From Cryobacterium ruanii (GTDB taxonomy: Bacteria > Actinomycetota > Actinomycetes > Actinomycetales > Microbacteriaceae), in NCBI RefSeq assembly GCF_004404055.1, contig NZ_SOHK01000004.1, positions 91,156 to 155,155 of the forward strand: a stretch of DNA of 64,000 bases. The letters are read 5' to 3'. Positions 47,851 to 58,203 of this stretch are shown piece by piece. The notes beneath the pieces are model-generated. The model was given only the letters and a program-made list of their open reading frames with translations. It was not told where the DNA came from and made no database searches. The translations under genes and the position numbers were made by a program. How positions within the stretch are numbered: position 1 is the first letter of the stretch; each line of letters begins with the position of its first letter.

Positions 47851-48507
47851 ATGCGCGATGTTTTCCAACAAGAACTCGCCGAAGTTCAACAACGTATCGT
47901 CGAAATCTCGCGCCTCGTCGCGATCTCGATGGACAAGGCCACCCGCGCCTTCAACGACAGCGACGTGAGCCTCGCCGAAGAAGCCATCACCGAAGACGAG
48001 AAGATCGACGAATTGTCGGTGCAGCTCGACGAACTCGCCATCACCATCCTCGCCCGTCAACAGCCAGTGGCCCGCGACCTGCGCATCGTCGTCAGCGCGT
48101 TGCGCATCAGCGCCTCCCTCGAACGGATGGGTGACCTCGCCACCCACATCGCTCAGCTGGCCCGCTACCGTTTTCCCGATAAGGTCATTCCGCAGAGCCT
48201 GCGCGGCACGTTCGCCAAAATGGGCTCGCTCGACGTGGGCATCGCGAACATGCTCACCGAACTGTTGACCAACCAGAACATGAACCTCGCCGAGACCATT
48301 CGCAACGAGGACGACAAGGTCGACGCCCTGCACCTGAGCGTGTTCGACGCCGTACTCGGGGAGACCTGGAAGGGCCTCGCGGCCGACACCGTCGACGCGA
48401 CCCTCGCCAGCCGCTACCACGAGCGTTTCGCCGACCACGCGGTCTCGATTGCCAAAAAGGTGCAGTACCTCGGCACCGGGGCCTGGCACCAAGACGACCA
48501 CGCCTGA
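47851..48507 (+). CDS. phoU: Phosphate signalling protein PhoU
   Basis: A 218-residue all-helical PhoU. ATG 47851 follows GGAAGGA; a longer GTG frame is unlikely. It has two PhoU repeats with metal-binding E/D-x-x-x-D patterns (EDEKIDELSVQLD, NEDDKVDALHLSV). It links Pst transport to SenX3 control. It is divergent from senX3 and followed by a strong terminator. Confidence 0.95.
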   Translation: MRDVFQQELAEVQQRIVEISRLVAISMDKATRAFNDSDVSLAEEAITEDEKIDELSVQLDELAITILARQQPVARDLRIVVSALRISASLERMGDLATHIAQLARYRFPDKVIPQSLRGTFAKMGSLDVGIANMLTELLTNQNMNLAETIRNEDDKVDALHLSVFDAVLGETWKGLAADTVDATLASRYHERFADHAVSIAKKVQYLGTGAWHQDDHA

Positions 48508-48520
48508 TTTCTGGCATTTA

Positions 48521-48556
48521 GAAGGCCCCGGAGCAGCTACTCCGGGGCCTTCTTTT
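48521..48556 (+). terminator. Terminator of phoU
   Basis: A perfect 13-bp stem GAAGGCCCCGGAG (48521-48533) with 48540-48552, six-base loop, then TTTT. Confidence 0.93.
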
Positions 48557-48577
48557 GTGGGCTTATTGCGGCGCCAC

Positions 48578-48673
48578 GCGCACAACTCTTGCAATTTGCA
48601 CCGGCACAATTCTTTAGCACCGGAATCACGCGGGACTTTCTACCGCGTCTGAGAATTTGCAGGAGTTATGCGC
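48578..48673. repeat. Structured inverted repeat between phoU and gpmA
   Basis: GCGCACAACTCTTGCAA at 48578-48594 is matched by its inverted copy at 48657-48673 with two mismatches. The 62 bases inside hold a further ACGCGG/CCGCGT inverted repeat and two GCACCGG copies. No gene is present. It might be a mobile miniature element or a structured RNA. Confidence 0.55.
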
Positions 48674-48712
48674 ACAGACCGGCCCACTCGGCGCCTTAGC
48701 GCGGGTGGGCGG

Positions 48713-49465
48713 CTACTTCTTGTTGCCCTGGGCGGCTACCGCGGCCGCGCCGGCAGCCGCGGCCGCGGGGTCGAGGTACTGGCCGGGGCCGAGCGGCATG
48801 AGGTCTTCGCCGAGCCGGTAGACGAGCGGGATTCCGGTGGGAATGTTCAGCTCGGCGATGTCGGCGTCGCTGATGCCGTCGAGGTGCTTGACCAGGGCGC
48901 GCAGGGAGTTGCCGTGCGCCGTCACCAGGACGGTTTTCCCCGCGCGAAGGTCGGGCGCGATATCGGACTGCCAGTAGGGCAGCATGCGCTCGACGACGTC
49001 TTTGAGGCACTCGGTGCGCGGCAGGTCGGGGCCGAGGTCGGCGTAGCGCGGGTCGTGCGCCTGCGAGAACTCGCTCGAGTCGTCGAGCACGGGCGGCGGG
49101 GTGTCGTAGGAGCGGCGCCAGAGCATGAACTGTTCCTGGCCGAATTTTGCCTGGGTAGCCGCCTTGTCGAGGCCCTGCAGCCCGCCGTAGTGGCGTTCGT
49201 TGAGGCGCCAGGAGCGCTTCACCGGGATCCACGAGCGGCCGGCCTCTTCGAGCGCGAGGTTCGCAGTCTGGATGGCACGCGAGAGCAGGCTGGTGTGCAG
49301 CACGTCGGGCAGCAGGCCGGCATCCTTGAGCAGCACGCCGGCGCGGGCAGCTTCGGTGGCGCCCTGTTCGCTAAGGCGAACGTCTACCCAGCCGGTGAAC
49401 AGGTTCTGCTGGTTCCAGGTGCTTTGGCCGTGACGGAGGAGGACGAGTGTATAAGGGGCAGACAT
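48713..49465 (-). CDS. gpmA: 2,3-bisphosphoglycerate-dependent phosphoglycerate mutase
   Basis: A 250-residue enzyme of glycolysis. [18 protein letters not shown] carries the phospho-His; [13 protein letters not shown] and [14 protein letters not shown] hold the other catalytic residues. An Ala-rich tail is added at the C-terminus. It interconverts 3- and 2-phosphoglycerate. It is convergent with phoU. Confidence 0.96.
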   Translation of the reverse strand: MSAPYTLVLLRHGQSTWNQQNLFTGWVDVRLSEQGATEAARAGVLLKDAGLLPDVLHTSLLSRAIQTANLALEEAGRSWIPVKRSWRLNERHYGGLQGLDKAATQAKFGQEQFMLWRRSYDTPPPVLDDSSEFSQAHDPRYADLGPDLPRTECLKDVVERMLPYWQSDIAPDLRAGKTVLVTAHGNSLRALVKHLDGISDADIAELNIPTGIPLVYRLGEDLMPLGPGQYLDPAAAAAGAAAVAAQGNKK

Positions 49466-49490
49466 GTGCCCACTCTATCGGGGGGCGGGG

Positions 49491-50699
49491 CTAGTGGCCC
49501 GGGGTGCGGATGCCCAGGCGCGGCAAACGGGGGATGTCGGCGACGGAGCCGGCCGACTGCGGCACGATGATCTCCTGGCTGGCCGAGATGGCGATGCCCT
49601 CGGACTGCACGTAGAGCGTCGACGCGGCCGGAATGGTGCGCTTGATGACCGCGAGCGCGATCGGGCCGAGCTCGTAATGTATGGCGCTCGACGTGATGGC
49701 GCCAACCGTGACGCGTTCGGCTTCCGATTCGGGCCGTGACCGGTCGGCCTGCACCGGGTCGCCGGGGGCGGGCAGCACGCCCTCCGACCCGTCGAGGTGC
49801 AGCATGACCAGGCGGCGCGGCGGGTGGCCGAGATTGTGCACCTTCGCCACGGTTTCCTGCCCGCGGTAGCAGCCCTTGTTGAGGTGCACGGCGGTGCGCA
49901 GCCAGTCCAGCTCGTGCGGGATGCTCTTCTCGTCGACCTCACGGGCCCGGCGCGGACGCCAGGCGGCGATGCGCAGGGCTTCGAGGGCGAGCAGACCGGC
50001 GGGGGTGACTTTCGCGTTCGAAGCGGATGCGGCGCCGCCGGCGGCGAGGGCTCCGGCAGCGAGGGCGTCGCGCAGGGTTGGCAGGCTGGCCCGGGGTACG
50101 AGGGTCTCGGTGTAGGTCCAGAGGATTCCGGGGTGCTCTGGGGTTTCCGCGTACTGGTAGCCACCGCGCGTGACTTCGGCCCAGGGGTCGAGCCAGGTGA
50201 GCGGAACGTCGTTCGGGGCGGCGGGGGCGAGGCCGACGGTGGCGGGGGCACCCGTCATGGCGCCGATTGTGGCGTATGCGAGGGTATGGTCGACGACCTG
50301 CACGCGGAGCATAAATTTCATGCGGTCGAGGAACGTGTGCAGGCCTGGCAGCTCGGCTGCTTCGACCAGGAGCCAGGTTTCGACGCCGTCGTCGAGCACG
50401 CGGATGGCGTATTCGAGGCGTCCGGTGGGGTCGAGCAGCAGCATCTCGGTGGAGGCGCCGGGTGTAAGGCTCTTAAGTTCTTGACTGGCGATGGAATTGA
50501 GCCAGGTGAGGCGGTCGGGACCGGAGACGGAGAGCACACCGCGGTGGGAGAGGTCGACGATGGAGCGGCCGGCGGCAAGGGAACGCTGCTCGATCATGGG
50601 GTTGCCGTAGTGGGCAGCGACGCCGGTGTCGATTCCGTCGGCCTGGACCGCGCCTTGCAGGTCGAGCAGCGGGGAGGTGGGCTGTGCCGGGTTAGTCAT
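49491..50699 (-). CDS. ygfZ: YgfZ/GcvT-type folate-binding protein
   Basis: A 402-residue protein. ATG 50699 (MTNPAQPTSPLLDLQG) is taken because the longer frame is non-conserved. A GcvT-like folate-binding fold is followed by the YgfZ signature NKGCYRGQETVAK with its Cys. It is a tetrahydrofolate-dependent helper for Fe-S cluster proteins. It lies 25 bases downstream of gpmA's start, on the same strand. Confidence 0.9.
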   Translation of the reverse strand: MTNPAQPTSPLLDLQGAVQADGIDTGVAAHYGNPMIEQRSLAAGRSIVDLSHRGVLSVSGPDRLTWLNSIASQELKSLTPGASTEMLLLDPTGRLEYAIRVLDDGVETWLLVEAAELPGLHTFLDRMKFMLRVQVVDHTLAYATIGAMTGAPATVGLAPAAPNDVPLTWLDPWAEVTRGGYQYAETPEHPGILWTYTETLVPRASLPTLRDALAAGALAAGGAASASNAKVTPAGLLALEALRIAAWRPRRAREVDEKSIPHELDWLRTAVHLNKGCYRGQETVAKVHNLGHPPRRLVMLHLDGSEGVLPAPGDPVQADRSRPESEAERVTVGAITSSAIHYELGPIALAVIKRTIPAASTLYVQSEGIAISASQEIIVPQSAGSVADIPRLPRLGIRTPGH

Positions 50700-50817
50700 G
50701 TCGCTCAATTCTGCCGGCCGGGGGCGGGTCGGCGATCGTGCTTCGGGGCGTGGTTCATCGGTACCAACAGTACGGCCGCGGGATTTATTCGGTGGCGGGG
50801 CGGACTCATGGCGCGAC

Positions 50818-50864
50818 CGGGCCCACCTAACGAACGCGGGCCCCGTCTCTAAACCGGGCCTGGG
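50818..50864. repeat. Dispersed palindromic element, copy C
   Basis: CGGGCCCACC (50818-50827), ten bases, then GGGCCC-CGTCTCTAAACC-GGGCC (50838-50860). It has the same order and spacing as the copy at 23631-23677. It lies upstream of ygfZ and after the nitrobindin-type gene. Confidence 0.65.
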
Positions 50865-50884
50865 CACCGTTCATACAGTGGGGG

Positions 50885-51670
50885 CTACTGCACGCGGGCG
50901 AGGCGGCCGGAGGCGTGGGTGCGCAGGTTTTGGCCGAGAGCGGCGATGTCCCAGGCCCAGAGCAGGTGATTGTCGACGAGGCCGTAGAGGCGGGTGGCGG
51001 CCGCGTACGGTTTCGCACCCGCGGTGCGCAGCACGGCGTCCGTTGCGAGGTCGATGCGCGGCCCCTTGACCTGGCCGAGGTAAAGCTCGACGACACCGCC
51101 GGGATGCACGAGGCTGACCTCGATATCGAAGCCACCGTCGCGGTTGCGCAACGTTTCCACGGCCGCGGCCGAGGTGAACGGTTGCTCGCCGGTTCCGGGC
51201 AGCATGCCAGGCCCCGGGTCGCCGTCGCCCTGGTGACGGCTAAGCCGCCAGTAGCCGGTTTCCGTGACCAACGGGGTTCTCTCGTCGGACATCGACCCAG
51301 GAGGCAGGTTCAACGCGCCTGCTTGAGCGGATGCCGCGGCGTCCGTTCCCGGGACAGCGTCCGTTTCGGCGGCGGCGTGCGCGGGAGAGGCGGCACCCGC
51401 GGGAGGAGCGGCGAGGGCGGTATCCGTTGCGGGGGCGGCAGCATCCGCTTCGGAGAGACTGGGCGAGGGCGCCACGGGTTCGAGCCAGGTGTAGGAACTG
51501 TAGTTCAGGTGCGGCAGGCCGTCGTGGCTGAAGCTGATGCGGTGGCCGAAGGTGCGGCTGACCGACTCGTCGCCGATTTTATATTCGAGTACGCCCGACC
51601 CTTCCCAGACTCCGATCAACCAGGAGAGTGGAACGAGTTCGGACGGCAAGTCGACCGGAAGGTCAAACAT
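50885..51670 (-). CDS. Nitrobindin-type heme-binding beta-barrel protein with Ala-rich insert
   Basis: A 261-residue FABP/DUF1794-family protein. The GVWEGSG motif near the start and the C-terminal NLRTHASGRLARV (likely proximal His) mark the nitrobindin fold. Normal family members have about 160-200 residues. Here a low-complexity Ala/Pro/Thr insert of about 60 residues (about 69-128) splits the barrel after the second strand pair. Bacterial nitrobindins bind ferric heme and react with NO or peroxynitrite. It starts six bases after a tiny membrane protein gene. Confidence 0.85.
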   Translation of the reverse strand: MFDLPVDLPSELVPLSWLIGVWEGSGVLEYKIGDESVSRTFGHRISFSHDGLPHLNYSSYTWLEPVAPSPSLSEADAAAPATDTALAAPPAGAASPAHAAAETDAVPGTDAAASAQAGALNLPPGSMSDERTPLVTETGYWRLSRHQGDGDPGPGMLPGTGEQPFTSAAAVETLRNRDGGFDIEVSLVHPGGVVELYLGQVKGPRIDLATDAVLRTAGAKPYAAATRLYGLVDNHLLWAWDIAALGQNLRTHASGRLARVQ

Positions 51671-51676
51671 GCGTGC

Positions 51677-51790
51677 CTACCGCTGCCCCCGGAAGAGCTT
51701 GTAAACGACCATGCCGGACACCCAGGCGATCGACAAGCTGGCCAGTCCAAGCAGGCCGAGGAAGAAAAGTTCTAGTGCTAACAGATCCAT
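51677..51790 (-). CDS. 37-residue single-helix membrane protein
   Basis: ATG 51790 opens 37 codons: MDLLALELFFLGLLGLA, a single membrane helix through about residue 29, then a basic end YKLFRGQR. The stop is six bases before the nitrobindin gene start, so the two are coupled. It is too short for usual gene callers. No clear ribosome site is seen (GCAGC), which lowers certainty. Confidence 0.6.
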   Translation of the reverse strand: MDLLALELFFLGLLGLASLSIAWVSGMVVYKLFRGQR

Positions 51791-51812
51791 GCTGCGAGTC
51801 TAGTGCGAGCGG

Positions 51813-52067
51813 TTAGAACAGGGCGACGATGACGGTCGCGACCACGAGGATGACGATGGCTCCCGTGATGCTCATCGTGATCCTTTTGACGTATCCCTCT
51901 TTGGAGCCCGTCGCGATCTGCAGGCCCAGCGTGACCAGGGTGCAGACTGCCAGGGTGAGACTGATCCAACCGATCGCCGAGTCATCAGTGGTCAGGATTG
52001 CCGTGAGAAGGGCGCCCACAATCGCCAGCACCCACACGGTCGCGATCGTTTTCCAGTGCCAGTTCAC
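51813..52067 (-). CDS. Small membrane protein with three helices
   Basis: An 84-residue protein from GTG 52067 (MNWHWKTIATVWVLAIVGALL). Three hydrophobic helices span about residues 6-27, 32-52 and 65-83, with a basic loop SKEGYVKRI. The longer frame upstream is antisense to glnR and rejected. Function is unknown; it is divergent from glnR. Confidence 0.65.
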   Translation of the reverse strand: MNWHWKTIATVWVLAIVGALLTAILTTDDSAIGWISLTLAVCTLVTLGLQIATGSKEGYVKRITMSITGAIVILVVATVIVALF

Positions 52068-52139
52068 GTCTCTATTGTGCCTGACCGCCCGCATTCCATG
52101 GCACGCTAGTATGAAATTCGAGATGCTTGGAGGGCGCCC

Positions 52140-52832
52140 GTGGCGCAGTTGTTGATCCTGACCTCGGCGGCCAACAATGACGTGCTCCCCGCCCTGGCGT
52201 TGCTGTCGCACAGCGCTCGGCTGATTCCCGCCCAGGCAGACCAGCTCATCAACGCGCCCGATTCGGACCTCATTTTGGTCGACGCGCGCAGCAACCTCGC
52301 TGCGGCCAAGTCGCTCTGCCAGATTCTGCGCACCATGGGCAGCTCCATTCCCCTGTTGCTCGTGATCACCGAGGGCGGCCTCGCGGCCGTCAGTCCGGAC
52401 TGGGGCGTCGATGATGTCATCCTCGACACGGCCGGCCCCGCCGAGGTGGATGCCCGCATCCGCTTGACCGCTGGCCGGTTCGCCCGCACCGAACCGTCGA
52501 ACACGATTCGCGCGGCCGGCGTTGTCATCGACGAGGCGAGCTATTCGGCGAAGGTGCACGGCAAACCGCTCGACCTCACCTATAAGGAGTTCGAGCTGCT
52601 GCGGTTTCTGGCGGCGCACCCGTCGCGGGTGTTCACCCGCGAACAGCTGCTGAGCGAGGTCTGGGGCTACGACTACTTCGGCGGCACCCGCACGGTCGAC
52701 GTGCACGTGCGGCGCCTGCGCGCCAAGTTGGGCGATCAGGAGTCGCTCATCGGCACGGTGCGCAACGTCGGATACCGGTTCAACGTGCACGAAGAGAACG
52801 ATGAGCGGGTGCCGAATTCTACGCGCGTTTAA
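52140..52832 (+). CDS. glnR: GlnR-type winged-helix regulator
   Basis: A 230-residue OmpR-like protein. The receiver-like domain keeps one Asp in LILVDARS but lacks the normal acidic pair near its N-terminus ([11 protein letters not shown]), as is usual for actinobacterial GlnR, which works without phosphorylation. The winged helix has [25 protein letters not shown] and [10 protein letters not shown]. It controls nitrogen genes. Next to mshD, as in mycobacteria, which supports the name. Confidence 0.88.
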   Translation: MAQLLILTSAANNDVLPALALLSHSARLIPAQADQLINAPDSDLILVDARSNLAAAKSLCQILRTMGSSIPLLLVITEGGLAAVSPDWGVDDVILDTAGPAEVDARIRLTAGRFARTEPSNTIRAAGVVIDEASYSAKVHGKPLDLTYKEFELLRFLAAHPSRVFTREQLLSEVWGYDYFGGTRTVDVHVRRLRAKLGDQESLIGTVRNVGYRFNVHEENDERVPNSTRV

Positions 52833-53688
52833 GCCAGCGGATGCCGCGGGGCTGGCCGAGTTTCACCGCGTCGCCGCTTCGGCGCTCGCTTTCGACGGGT
52901 ATGCGCCGTTCAACGAGCAGGCGCTGTTTGACCTGCAGTCCGGCCGTCGGACGGCCTATCTGGTTCTGACGGATGAACTCGTCGTCGGGGCGGCGCTCGG
53001 CGGACGCGGGGAGATCGACCTCGTGATCAGTCCGGAATATCGGCGACGCGGGTACGGCCGTGAGGCCATTCGTGAATTGGCCGCGCCCGAACCGAACGGC
53101 CTGACCGTCTGGTCCCACGGCGATCACCCGGCAGCGCGCGCCCTCGCGACCGAGCTTCGATTTGTCGCCGCTCGTACGTTGCTGGAGCTGCGCAAGCCGC
53201 TGGTTGCCGCAGGCGAAACGGCGAAAGCGGGGGCATCCGCTCTGGTGGGGGGCGAGAGCATCTCGGCGTTTCGAGTCGGGATCGACGACGCCGAATGGGT
53301 GGCGCTGAATGCGCTCGTGTTCGCGACGCACCCGGAGCAGGGCGCGATGACCGGGGTCGACCTCACGGCGCGGCAGGCCGAATCGTGGTTCAACGCCGAA
53401 GACTTTCTGATTCTGCGCGACGCCGACCGGCGCATGATCGGCTACAACTGGCTCAAGGTCGACGGGACGATCGGCGAGATCTACGTGGTCGGCGTGCATG
53501 CGGATGCCGCCGGACGCGGCCTCGGGCGCGCGCTCATGCAAGCCGGCCTGCAGCGCCTGGCCGACGCCGGCTGCACCATTGCCGCGCTCTACGTGGAGGC
53601 CGACAGCCTCGGCCCGGTGCACCTGTATCGGTCGCTCGGTTTCGTCGACCACACGGTCGATGTGCAGTACCGCCGCCTGACCGACTGA
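52801..53688 (+). CDS. mshD: Mycothiol acetyltransferase MshD
   Basis: A 295-residue protein with two GNAT domains. The C-terminal catalytic one has [25 protein letters not shown], the acetyl-CoA loop, and [25 protein letters not shown]. It acetylates Cys-GlcN-Ins to give mycothiol, the actinobacterial thiol. It overlaps the glnR end by 32 bases from ATG 52801, with GAAGAG before it. Confidence 0.93.
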   Translation: MSGCRILRAFKPADAAGLAEFHRVAASALAFDGYAPFNEQALFDLQSGRRTAYLVLTDELVVGAALGGRGEIDLVISPEYRRRGYGREAIRELAAPEPNGLTVWSHGDHPAARALATELRFVAARTLLELRKPLVAAGETAKAGASALVGGESISAFRVGIDDAEWVALNALVFATHPEQGAMTGVDLTARQAESWFNAEDFLILRDADRRMIGYNWLKVDGTIGEIYVVGVHADAAGRGLGRALMQAGLQRLADAGCTIAALYVEADSLGPVHLYRSLGFVDHTVDVQYRRLTD

Positions 53689-53822
53689 CTGAGCCGCACA
53701 GAACGTGACCGTCATCACTTTGAGGTCACGACGCACCGAAAAAGCAAGGCCCCTGAGATTATTTCGTCTGACGTTCACCCGGTTCGTCGCGGTGGCGTGA
53801 CCAAGGGTGTCAGGATGGTCAG

Positions 53823-55994
53823 ATGGATGGCGAAACTACCCAAGCAGACTCGGGTCTCACAGACTTCGACGATGACTTTGACCCACTTTTCGAGAAGCTT
53901 GACCCGGCGCTGCCCGACGACCGCTACCTCGACCGGGAGCTGAGCTGGCTCGCCTTCAACCAGCGGGTGCTGGAACTGGCCGAGGACGAGTCGCTGCCGG
54001 TGCTCGAGCGCACCAACTTTCTCGCCATCTTCGCGAATAACCTCGATGAATTCTTCATGGTGCGAGTCGCGGGCCTGAAGCGCCGCATCCTCACCGGCCT
54101 GGCCGTACCGACCAACGTTGGCCGTGCCCCGCAAGACGTTCTGAGCGACATCTCGGCGGCCGCCCACGCGCTGCAGGACCGCCACGCGCTCGCCTTTCAA
54201 AGCCTCGTGCGCCCCGCCCTCGCCGCGGCCGGCGTTGACGTCGTCGCCTGGCAGAGCCTCGGCGACGCCGACCGTCGCTCGCTGCGCACCTACTTCTCGA
54301 ACCAGATCTTTCCGGTGCTGATGCCCCTCGCGGTCGACCCGGCGCATCCGTTCCCTTATATATCGGGACTGTCGCTGAACCTGGCCGTGCGCGTGCGCAA
54401 CACCAAGACCGGCAAACAGGAGTTCGCCCGGCTCAAGGTGCCGCCGATGCTGCCGCGCTTTGTGCGGGTGGATCGCAACGAGTCGGTGGACCGCATCCGC
54501 TATATCGCGCTGGAAGACCTCATCGCCAACCAGCTCAGCGATCTATTTCCGGGCATGGAGATTCTGGAACACCACGTGTTTCGGGTGACCCGCAACGAAG
54601 ACGTCGAGATCGACGAAGACGAGACCGAAAACCTGATCAAGGCGCTCGAGAAGGAGTTGCTGCGACGCCGGTTCGGCCCGCCCATTCGGTTGGAGATCAC
54701 CGAGGACATGGACGAGGTCACCCTCGGCCTGCTCGTGCGCGAGCTCGACGTGACCGAGCAGGAGGTCTACCACCTGCCAGCGCCGCTCGACCTCGGCGGA
54801 CTGTTCGACCTGCGCATCGACCGGCCCGACCTGCACTTCGTCAAGCATGTGCCGACCACGGCGGCCCAGCTACTGCCGAGCGAGCCGAACGCCGAGCAGA
54901 ATATCTTCGCGGCGGTCGCGCGGCACGACGTGCTGCTGCACCACCCCTACGAGTCGTTCGCGACGAGTGTGCAGGCGTTTCTGGAGCAGGCCGCGGCCGA
55001 CCCGAACGTGCTCGCCATCAAGCAGACGCTGTACCGCACCTCCGGTGACAGCCCCATCGTCGAGGCGCTCATCGCCGCCGCCGACAGCGGCAAGCAGGTG
55101 CTCGCGCTGGTGGAGATCAAGGCCCGCTTCGACGAGCAGGCGAACATCACCTGGGCGCGCAAGCTCGAGAAGGCCGGCGTGCACGTGGTCTACGGCCTGG
55201 TCGGCCTGAAGACGCACTGCAAGCTCGCCCTCGTGGTGCGCTACGAGAAGGGCGTGCTGCGGCACTACAGCCACATCGGCACCGGAAACTACAACCCGAA
55301 AACCAGCCGCATCTACGAAGACCTCGGCCTTCTCACAGCGGATGCGCAGGTCGGCAAAGACCTCACCCGCCTGTTCAACGAGTTGTCGGGTTACGCGATT
55401 GAGAAGAAGTTCAAGCGCCTGCTGGTGGCCCCGCTGCACCTGCGTAAGGCCCTGCTCAAGCAGATCCAGGCGGAAACCGAGAACGCGCTCGAGGGCAAGA
55501 CCAGCGGAATCCGCATCAAGGTCAACTCGATGGTCGACGAGGACATCATCGACGCGTTGTACCGGGCCAGCCAGGCCGGCGTGCACGTCGACGTCTGGGT
55601 GCGCGGCATCTGCAGCCTCAAGCCGGGCGTCGCCGGCATGAGCGAGAACATCAGGGTGCGGTCGATTCTCGGCCGGTACCTCGAGCACTCGCGCCTCTTC
55701 TCCTTTCACAACCTGGGCGACACGCAGGTGTATATCGGCAGCGCCGACATGATGCACCGCAACCTCGACCGCCGGGTCGAGGCGCTCGTGCGGCTGGTCG
55801 AGCCAGCCCACCTGCTCGAGATCGAGGCACTGTTCGAACGGGCGATGGATCCGCGCACGTCGAGCTGGTGGCTCGACGAAACCGGCCAGTGGACCCGGCA
55901 CGACCTCGACGAGCACGGCGTGCACCTGAGCGATATGCAGAACAAGCTGATGCAGCAGATCAGTGCGCGCAAGCGGCCAGTTGGGCGTCGATGA
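53823..55994 (+). CDS. ppk: Polyphosphate kinase
   Basis: A 723-residue PPK1. [19 protein letters not shown] at the start, [13 protein letters not shown] and the catalytic-His regions [12 protein letters not shown] and [12 protein letters not shown] are present. It reversibly builds polyphosphate from ATP. Its TGA overlaps the start of the MutT1-like gene by four bases, as in mycobacteria. Confidence 0.96.
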   Translation: MDGETTQADSGLTDFDDDFDPLFEKLDPALPDDRYLDRELSWLAFNQRVLELAEDESLPVLERTNFLAIFANNLDEFFMVRVAGLKRRILTGLAVPTNVGRAPQDVLSDISAAAHALQDRHALAFQSLVRPALAAAGVDVVAWQSLGDADRRSLRTYFSNQIFPVLMPLAVDPAHPFPYISGLSLNLAVRVRNTKTGKQEFARLKVPPMLPRFVRVDRNESVDRIRYIALEDLIANQLSDLFPGMEILEHHVFRVTRNEDVEIDEDETENLIKALEKELLRRRFGPPIRLEITEDMDEVTLGLLVRELDVTEQEVYHLPAPLDLGGLFDLRIDRPDLHFVKHVPTTAAQLLPSEPNAEQNIFAAVARHDVLLHHPYESFATSVQAFLEQAAADPNVLAIKQTLYRTSGDSPIVEALIAAADSGKQVLALVEIKARFDEQANITWARKLEKAGVHVVYGLVGLKTHCKLALVVRYEKGVLRHYSHIGTGNYNPKTSRIYEDLGLLTADAQVGKDLTRLFNELSGYAIEKKFKRLLVAPLHLRKALLKQIQAETENALEGKTSGIRIKVNSMVDEDIIDALYRASQAGVHVDVWVRGICSLKPGVAGMSENIRVRSILGRYLEHSRLFSFHNLGDTQVYIGSADMMHRNLDRRVEALVRLVEPAHLLEIEALFERAMDPRTSSWWLDETGQWTRHDLDEHGVHLSDMQNKLMQQISARKRPVGRR

Positions 55995-56938
55995 TGGCGA
56001 AGGTCGCTGACCCGGCCGTTTATGCCGCCGGGGCGGTCTGCTGGCGCATGATCGACGGCCGCATGCACGTGCTGCTCATTCACCGCACGATGCACGGCGA
56101 CGTGACCATTCCCAAGGGCAAGGTGGACCCGGGCGAGTCGCTACCCCGCACCGCGGTGCGTGAGGTCGAGGAGGAGACCGGGCTCGGGGTGGCGCTCGGG
56201 GTTCCTCTCGGAATCTCGCACTACGCCATGCCCGACGGTCGCACCAAGATCGTGCACTACTGGGCCGCTGAGATCACGCCGGAGGCGATCGCGAAGTCGA
56301 CCTTCGTGCCGAACGGCGAGGTCGCCGCGATCGAATGGGTCACCATCAAGAAGGCCCGCACCTATTTGAGCTACCCGGCGGACGTCGATATTCTCGAAAC
56401 CTTTTCTGCGTTGGTCGATGCCGGGGTGACCCGCACCTTCGCCCTGATCGCGTTGCGGCACGGCAAGGCGGCAGCGCGCACCGGTGCCGGGCCCGACGCG
56501 CGTCGTCCATTGACCGCCCGCGGGGTGTCGCAGGCGGCGAGCCTGGTCGACACGATCACCGCGTGGCGCCCGCTGCGCATCATCTCCAGTACTGCAACGC
56601 GGTGTGTTACGACGGTGGCTCCGCTGGCCGCCGCCACGGGCATCCCGATCAAGCAGACCGAAATGATCAGCCAGGACGCCCTCGAGAGCGGCGAAGCGGA
56701 TGTTCGCACCATCGTCGGCAAGCGGGTGCGGGCCCGCAAGACCACCGTTTTGTGCAGCCACGGCCCGGTACTGCCAGAGATCATGCGGGAGATCGCGCTG
56801 GCGACCGGTTCGCAGCCGTCGGCGGCACTGTCGGACGCAGCGGTTTTAGACACCGGAGGGTTCTCGATCGTGCACCTGTCGTCGGAGAACCCGGCTGCGG
56901 GCATCCTGGCAATTGAGACGTACCCCACGACGATCTAA
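55991..56938 (+). CDS. mutT1: MutT1-type Nudix hydrolase with histidine phosphatase domain
   Basis: A 315-residue two-domain enzyme. The Nudix box is [23 protein letters not shown] (near residues 44-66). A histidine-phosphatase domain follows with [13 protein letters not shown] and a C-terminal [11 protein letters not shown]. tuberculosis MutT1 has the same domain order and adjoins ppk; it degrades 8-oxo-GTP and diadenosine polyphosphates. ATGA overlap with ppk. Confidence 0.93.
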   Translation: MMAKVADPAVYAAGAVCWRMIDGRMHVLLIHRTMHGDVTIPKGKVDPGESLPRTAVREVEEETGLGVALGVPLGISHYAMPDGRTKIVHYWAAEITPEAIAKSTFVPNGEVAAIEWVTIKKARTYLSYPADVDILETFSALVDAGVTRTFALIALRHGKAAARTGAGPDARRPLTARGVSQAASLVDTITAWRPLRIISSTATRCVTTVAPLAAATGIPIKQTEMISQDALESGEADVRTIVGKRVRARKTTVLCSHGPVLPEIMREIALATGSQPSAALSDAAVLDTGGFSIVHLSSENPAAGILAIETYPTTI

Positions 56939-56971
56939 TTCTTCGTTGTACCGCGGCAAGCGTTATCTGGC

Positions 56972-56989
56972 GTTTACCTTCCGTTTACC
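56972..56989 (+). promoter_or_regulatory. PHO box upstream of pstS
   Basis: GTTTACC-N4-GTTTACC (56972-56978 and 56983-56989), an 11-base direct repeat of the kind bound by RegX3/PhoP. It lies about 107 bases upstream of the pstS start. Confidence 0.82.
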
Positions 56990-57095
56990 AACAGGTCGGT
57001 AGGCGGTTACTTCACCTGTTTAGCCTCTTCATGGGCCGGCACCGGCCCGCCACCGAGCAATCACAGACTTGTCAAACCCTCGAAAGGGACTACAC

Positions 57096-58190
57096 GTGAA
57101 CTTCAAGCGTTTCGGCCGTCCGGCGATCATCGCCATCGTTGCAGGCCTCGCACTGTCCTCCTGTGCAGCAAATGAAGGCGATGTCGCCACGACCGGCGAC
57201 GAAGCAGCCAGCACGCTTTCCGGCACGATCAACGGCGCCGGCGCCTCCTCGATGGGTGCAGCACAGGAAGCCTGGCGCGCCGGGTTCCAGACCGCCAACC
57301 CCGACGTCACCGTCAACTATGACCCCACCGGCTCCGGCGCGGGCCGCGAAGCTTTCATTGCCGGCGGCACCGACTTCGCCGGCAGCGACTCCTACATGAG
57401 CGACGAGGAGCTGGCCGGCACCTTCGCCGCCTGCGCCCCCGACAGCAAGGCTGTCGACCTGCCCGTCTACATCTCCCCCATCGCCGTGATCTTCAACGTC
57501 GACGGCGTTGACGAGCTCAACATCGATGCCGACACGCTCGCCAAGATCTTCGCTGGCACCATCACGAGCTGGGACGACGCCGCGATCGCAGCGCTGAACC
57601 CCGACGCGACCCTGCCAGCTACCCCGATCACCGCCGTGCACCGCTCGGACGACTCGGGTACCACGAAGAACTTCTCTGACTACCTCGGCCAGACCGCACC
57701 CGACGTGTGGACCGCAGAGGCTTCGGACACCTTCCCGTTCCAGAGCGGTGAAGGCGCGCAGGGCACCTCGGGTGTCGTTGACGCGGTCACCAACGGCGTT
57801 GGCACCATCGGCTACGCCGACGCTTCGCAGGCCGGCACGCTCAGCACCGCCAAGCTCATGGTCGGCACCGACTTCGTGGCGTACACCCCCGAGGCCGCGG
57901 CCGAGGTTGTCGCCGGATCGCCCCTCGTGGCCGACCGCGCTGCCGATGACCTCGCGCTCGAGCTGAACCGCACGACCACCAACCCGGCCGAATACCCGCT
58001 GGTCCTGGTAAGCTACGCCATCGTCTGCAACGAGTACGCGGATGCCGCCCAGGGCGAACTCGTCAAGGCCTACATCGGGTACATCGCCAGCGCCGCCGGC
58101 CAGGCTGTTGCTGAAGAAGCCGCCGGTATTGCACCGCTGACGAGCGAGCTCGAAGCCAACGTCGCCACGGTTCTCGCGACCGTCAAGTAA
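57096..58190 (+). CDS. pstS: Phosphate-binding lipoprotein PstS
   Basis: A 364-residue protein from GTG 57096, five bases after GAAAGGGAC. The signal sequence ends in lipobox LALSSC. The binding pocket has GAGASSMGAAQEAW, PTGSGAGREAF, GTDFAGSDSYMS and HRSDDSGTTKNF. It captures phosphate outside the membrane for PstCAB. The first gene of pstSCAB, followed by a hairpin that may reduce downstream expression. Confidence 0.96.
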   Translation: MNFKRFGRPAIIAIVAGLALSSCAANEGDVATTGDEAASTLSGTINGAGASSMGAAQEAWRAGFQTANPDVTVNYDPTGSGAGREAFIAGGTDFAGSDSYMSDEELAGTFAACAPDSKAVDLPVYISPIAVIFNVDGVDELNIDADTLAKIFAGTITSWDDAAIAALNPDATLPATPITAVHRSDDSGTTKNFSDYLGQTAPDVWTAEASDTFPFQSGEGAQGTSGVVDAVTNGVGTIGYADASQAGTLSTAKLMVGTDFVAYTPEAAAEVVAGSPLVADRAADDLALELNRTTTNPAEYPLVLVSYAIVCNEYADAAQGELVKAYIGYIASAAGQAVAEEAAGIAPLTSELEANVATVLATVK

Positions 58191-58203
58191 CACCCAATCA
58201 CAC

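Noticed and set aside
51813..52790. 325-codon minus-strand frame opposite glnR
   Set aside because: Only its last 84 codons, starting at GTG 52067, look like a real membrane protein; the rest is antisense to glnR.
53770..53822. PHO box before ppk
   Set aside because: GTTCACC is followed by a GTTC copy at a nine-base rather than an 11-base period, so the match is weak.
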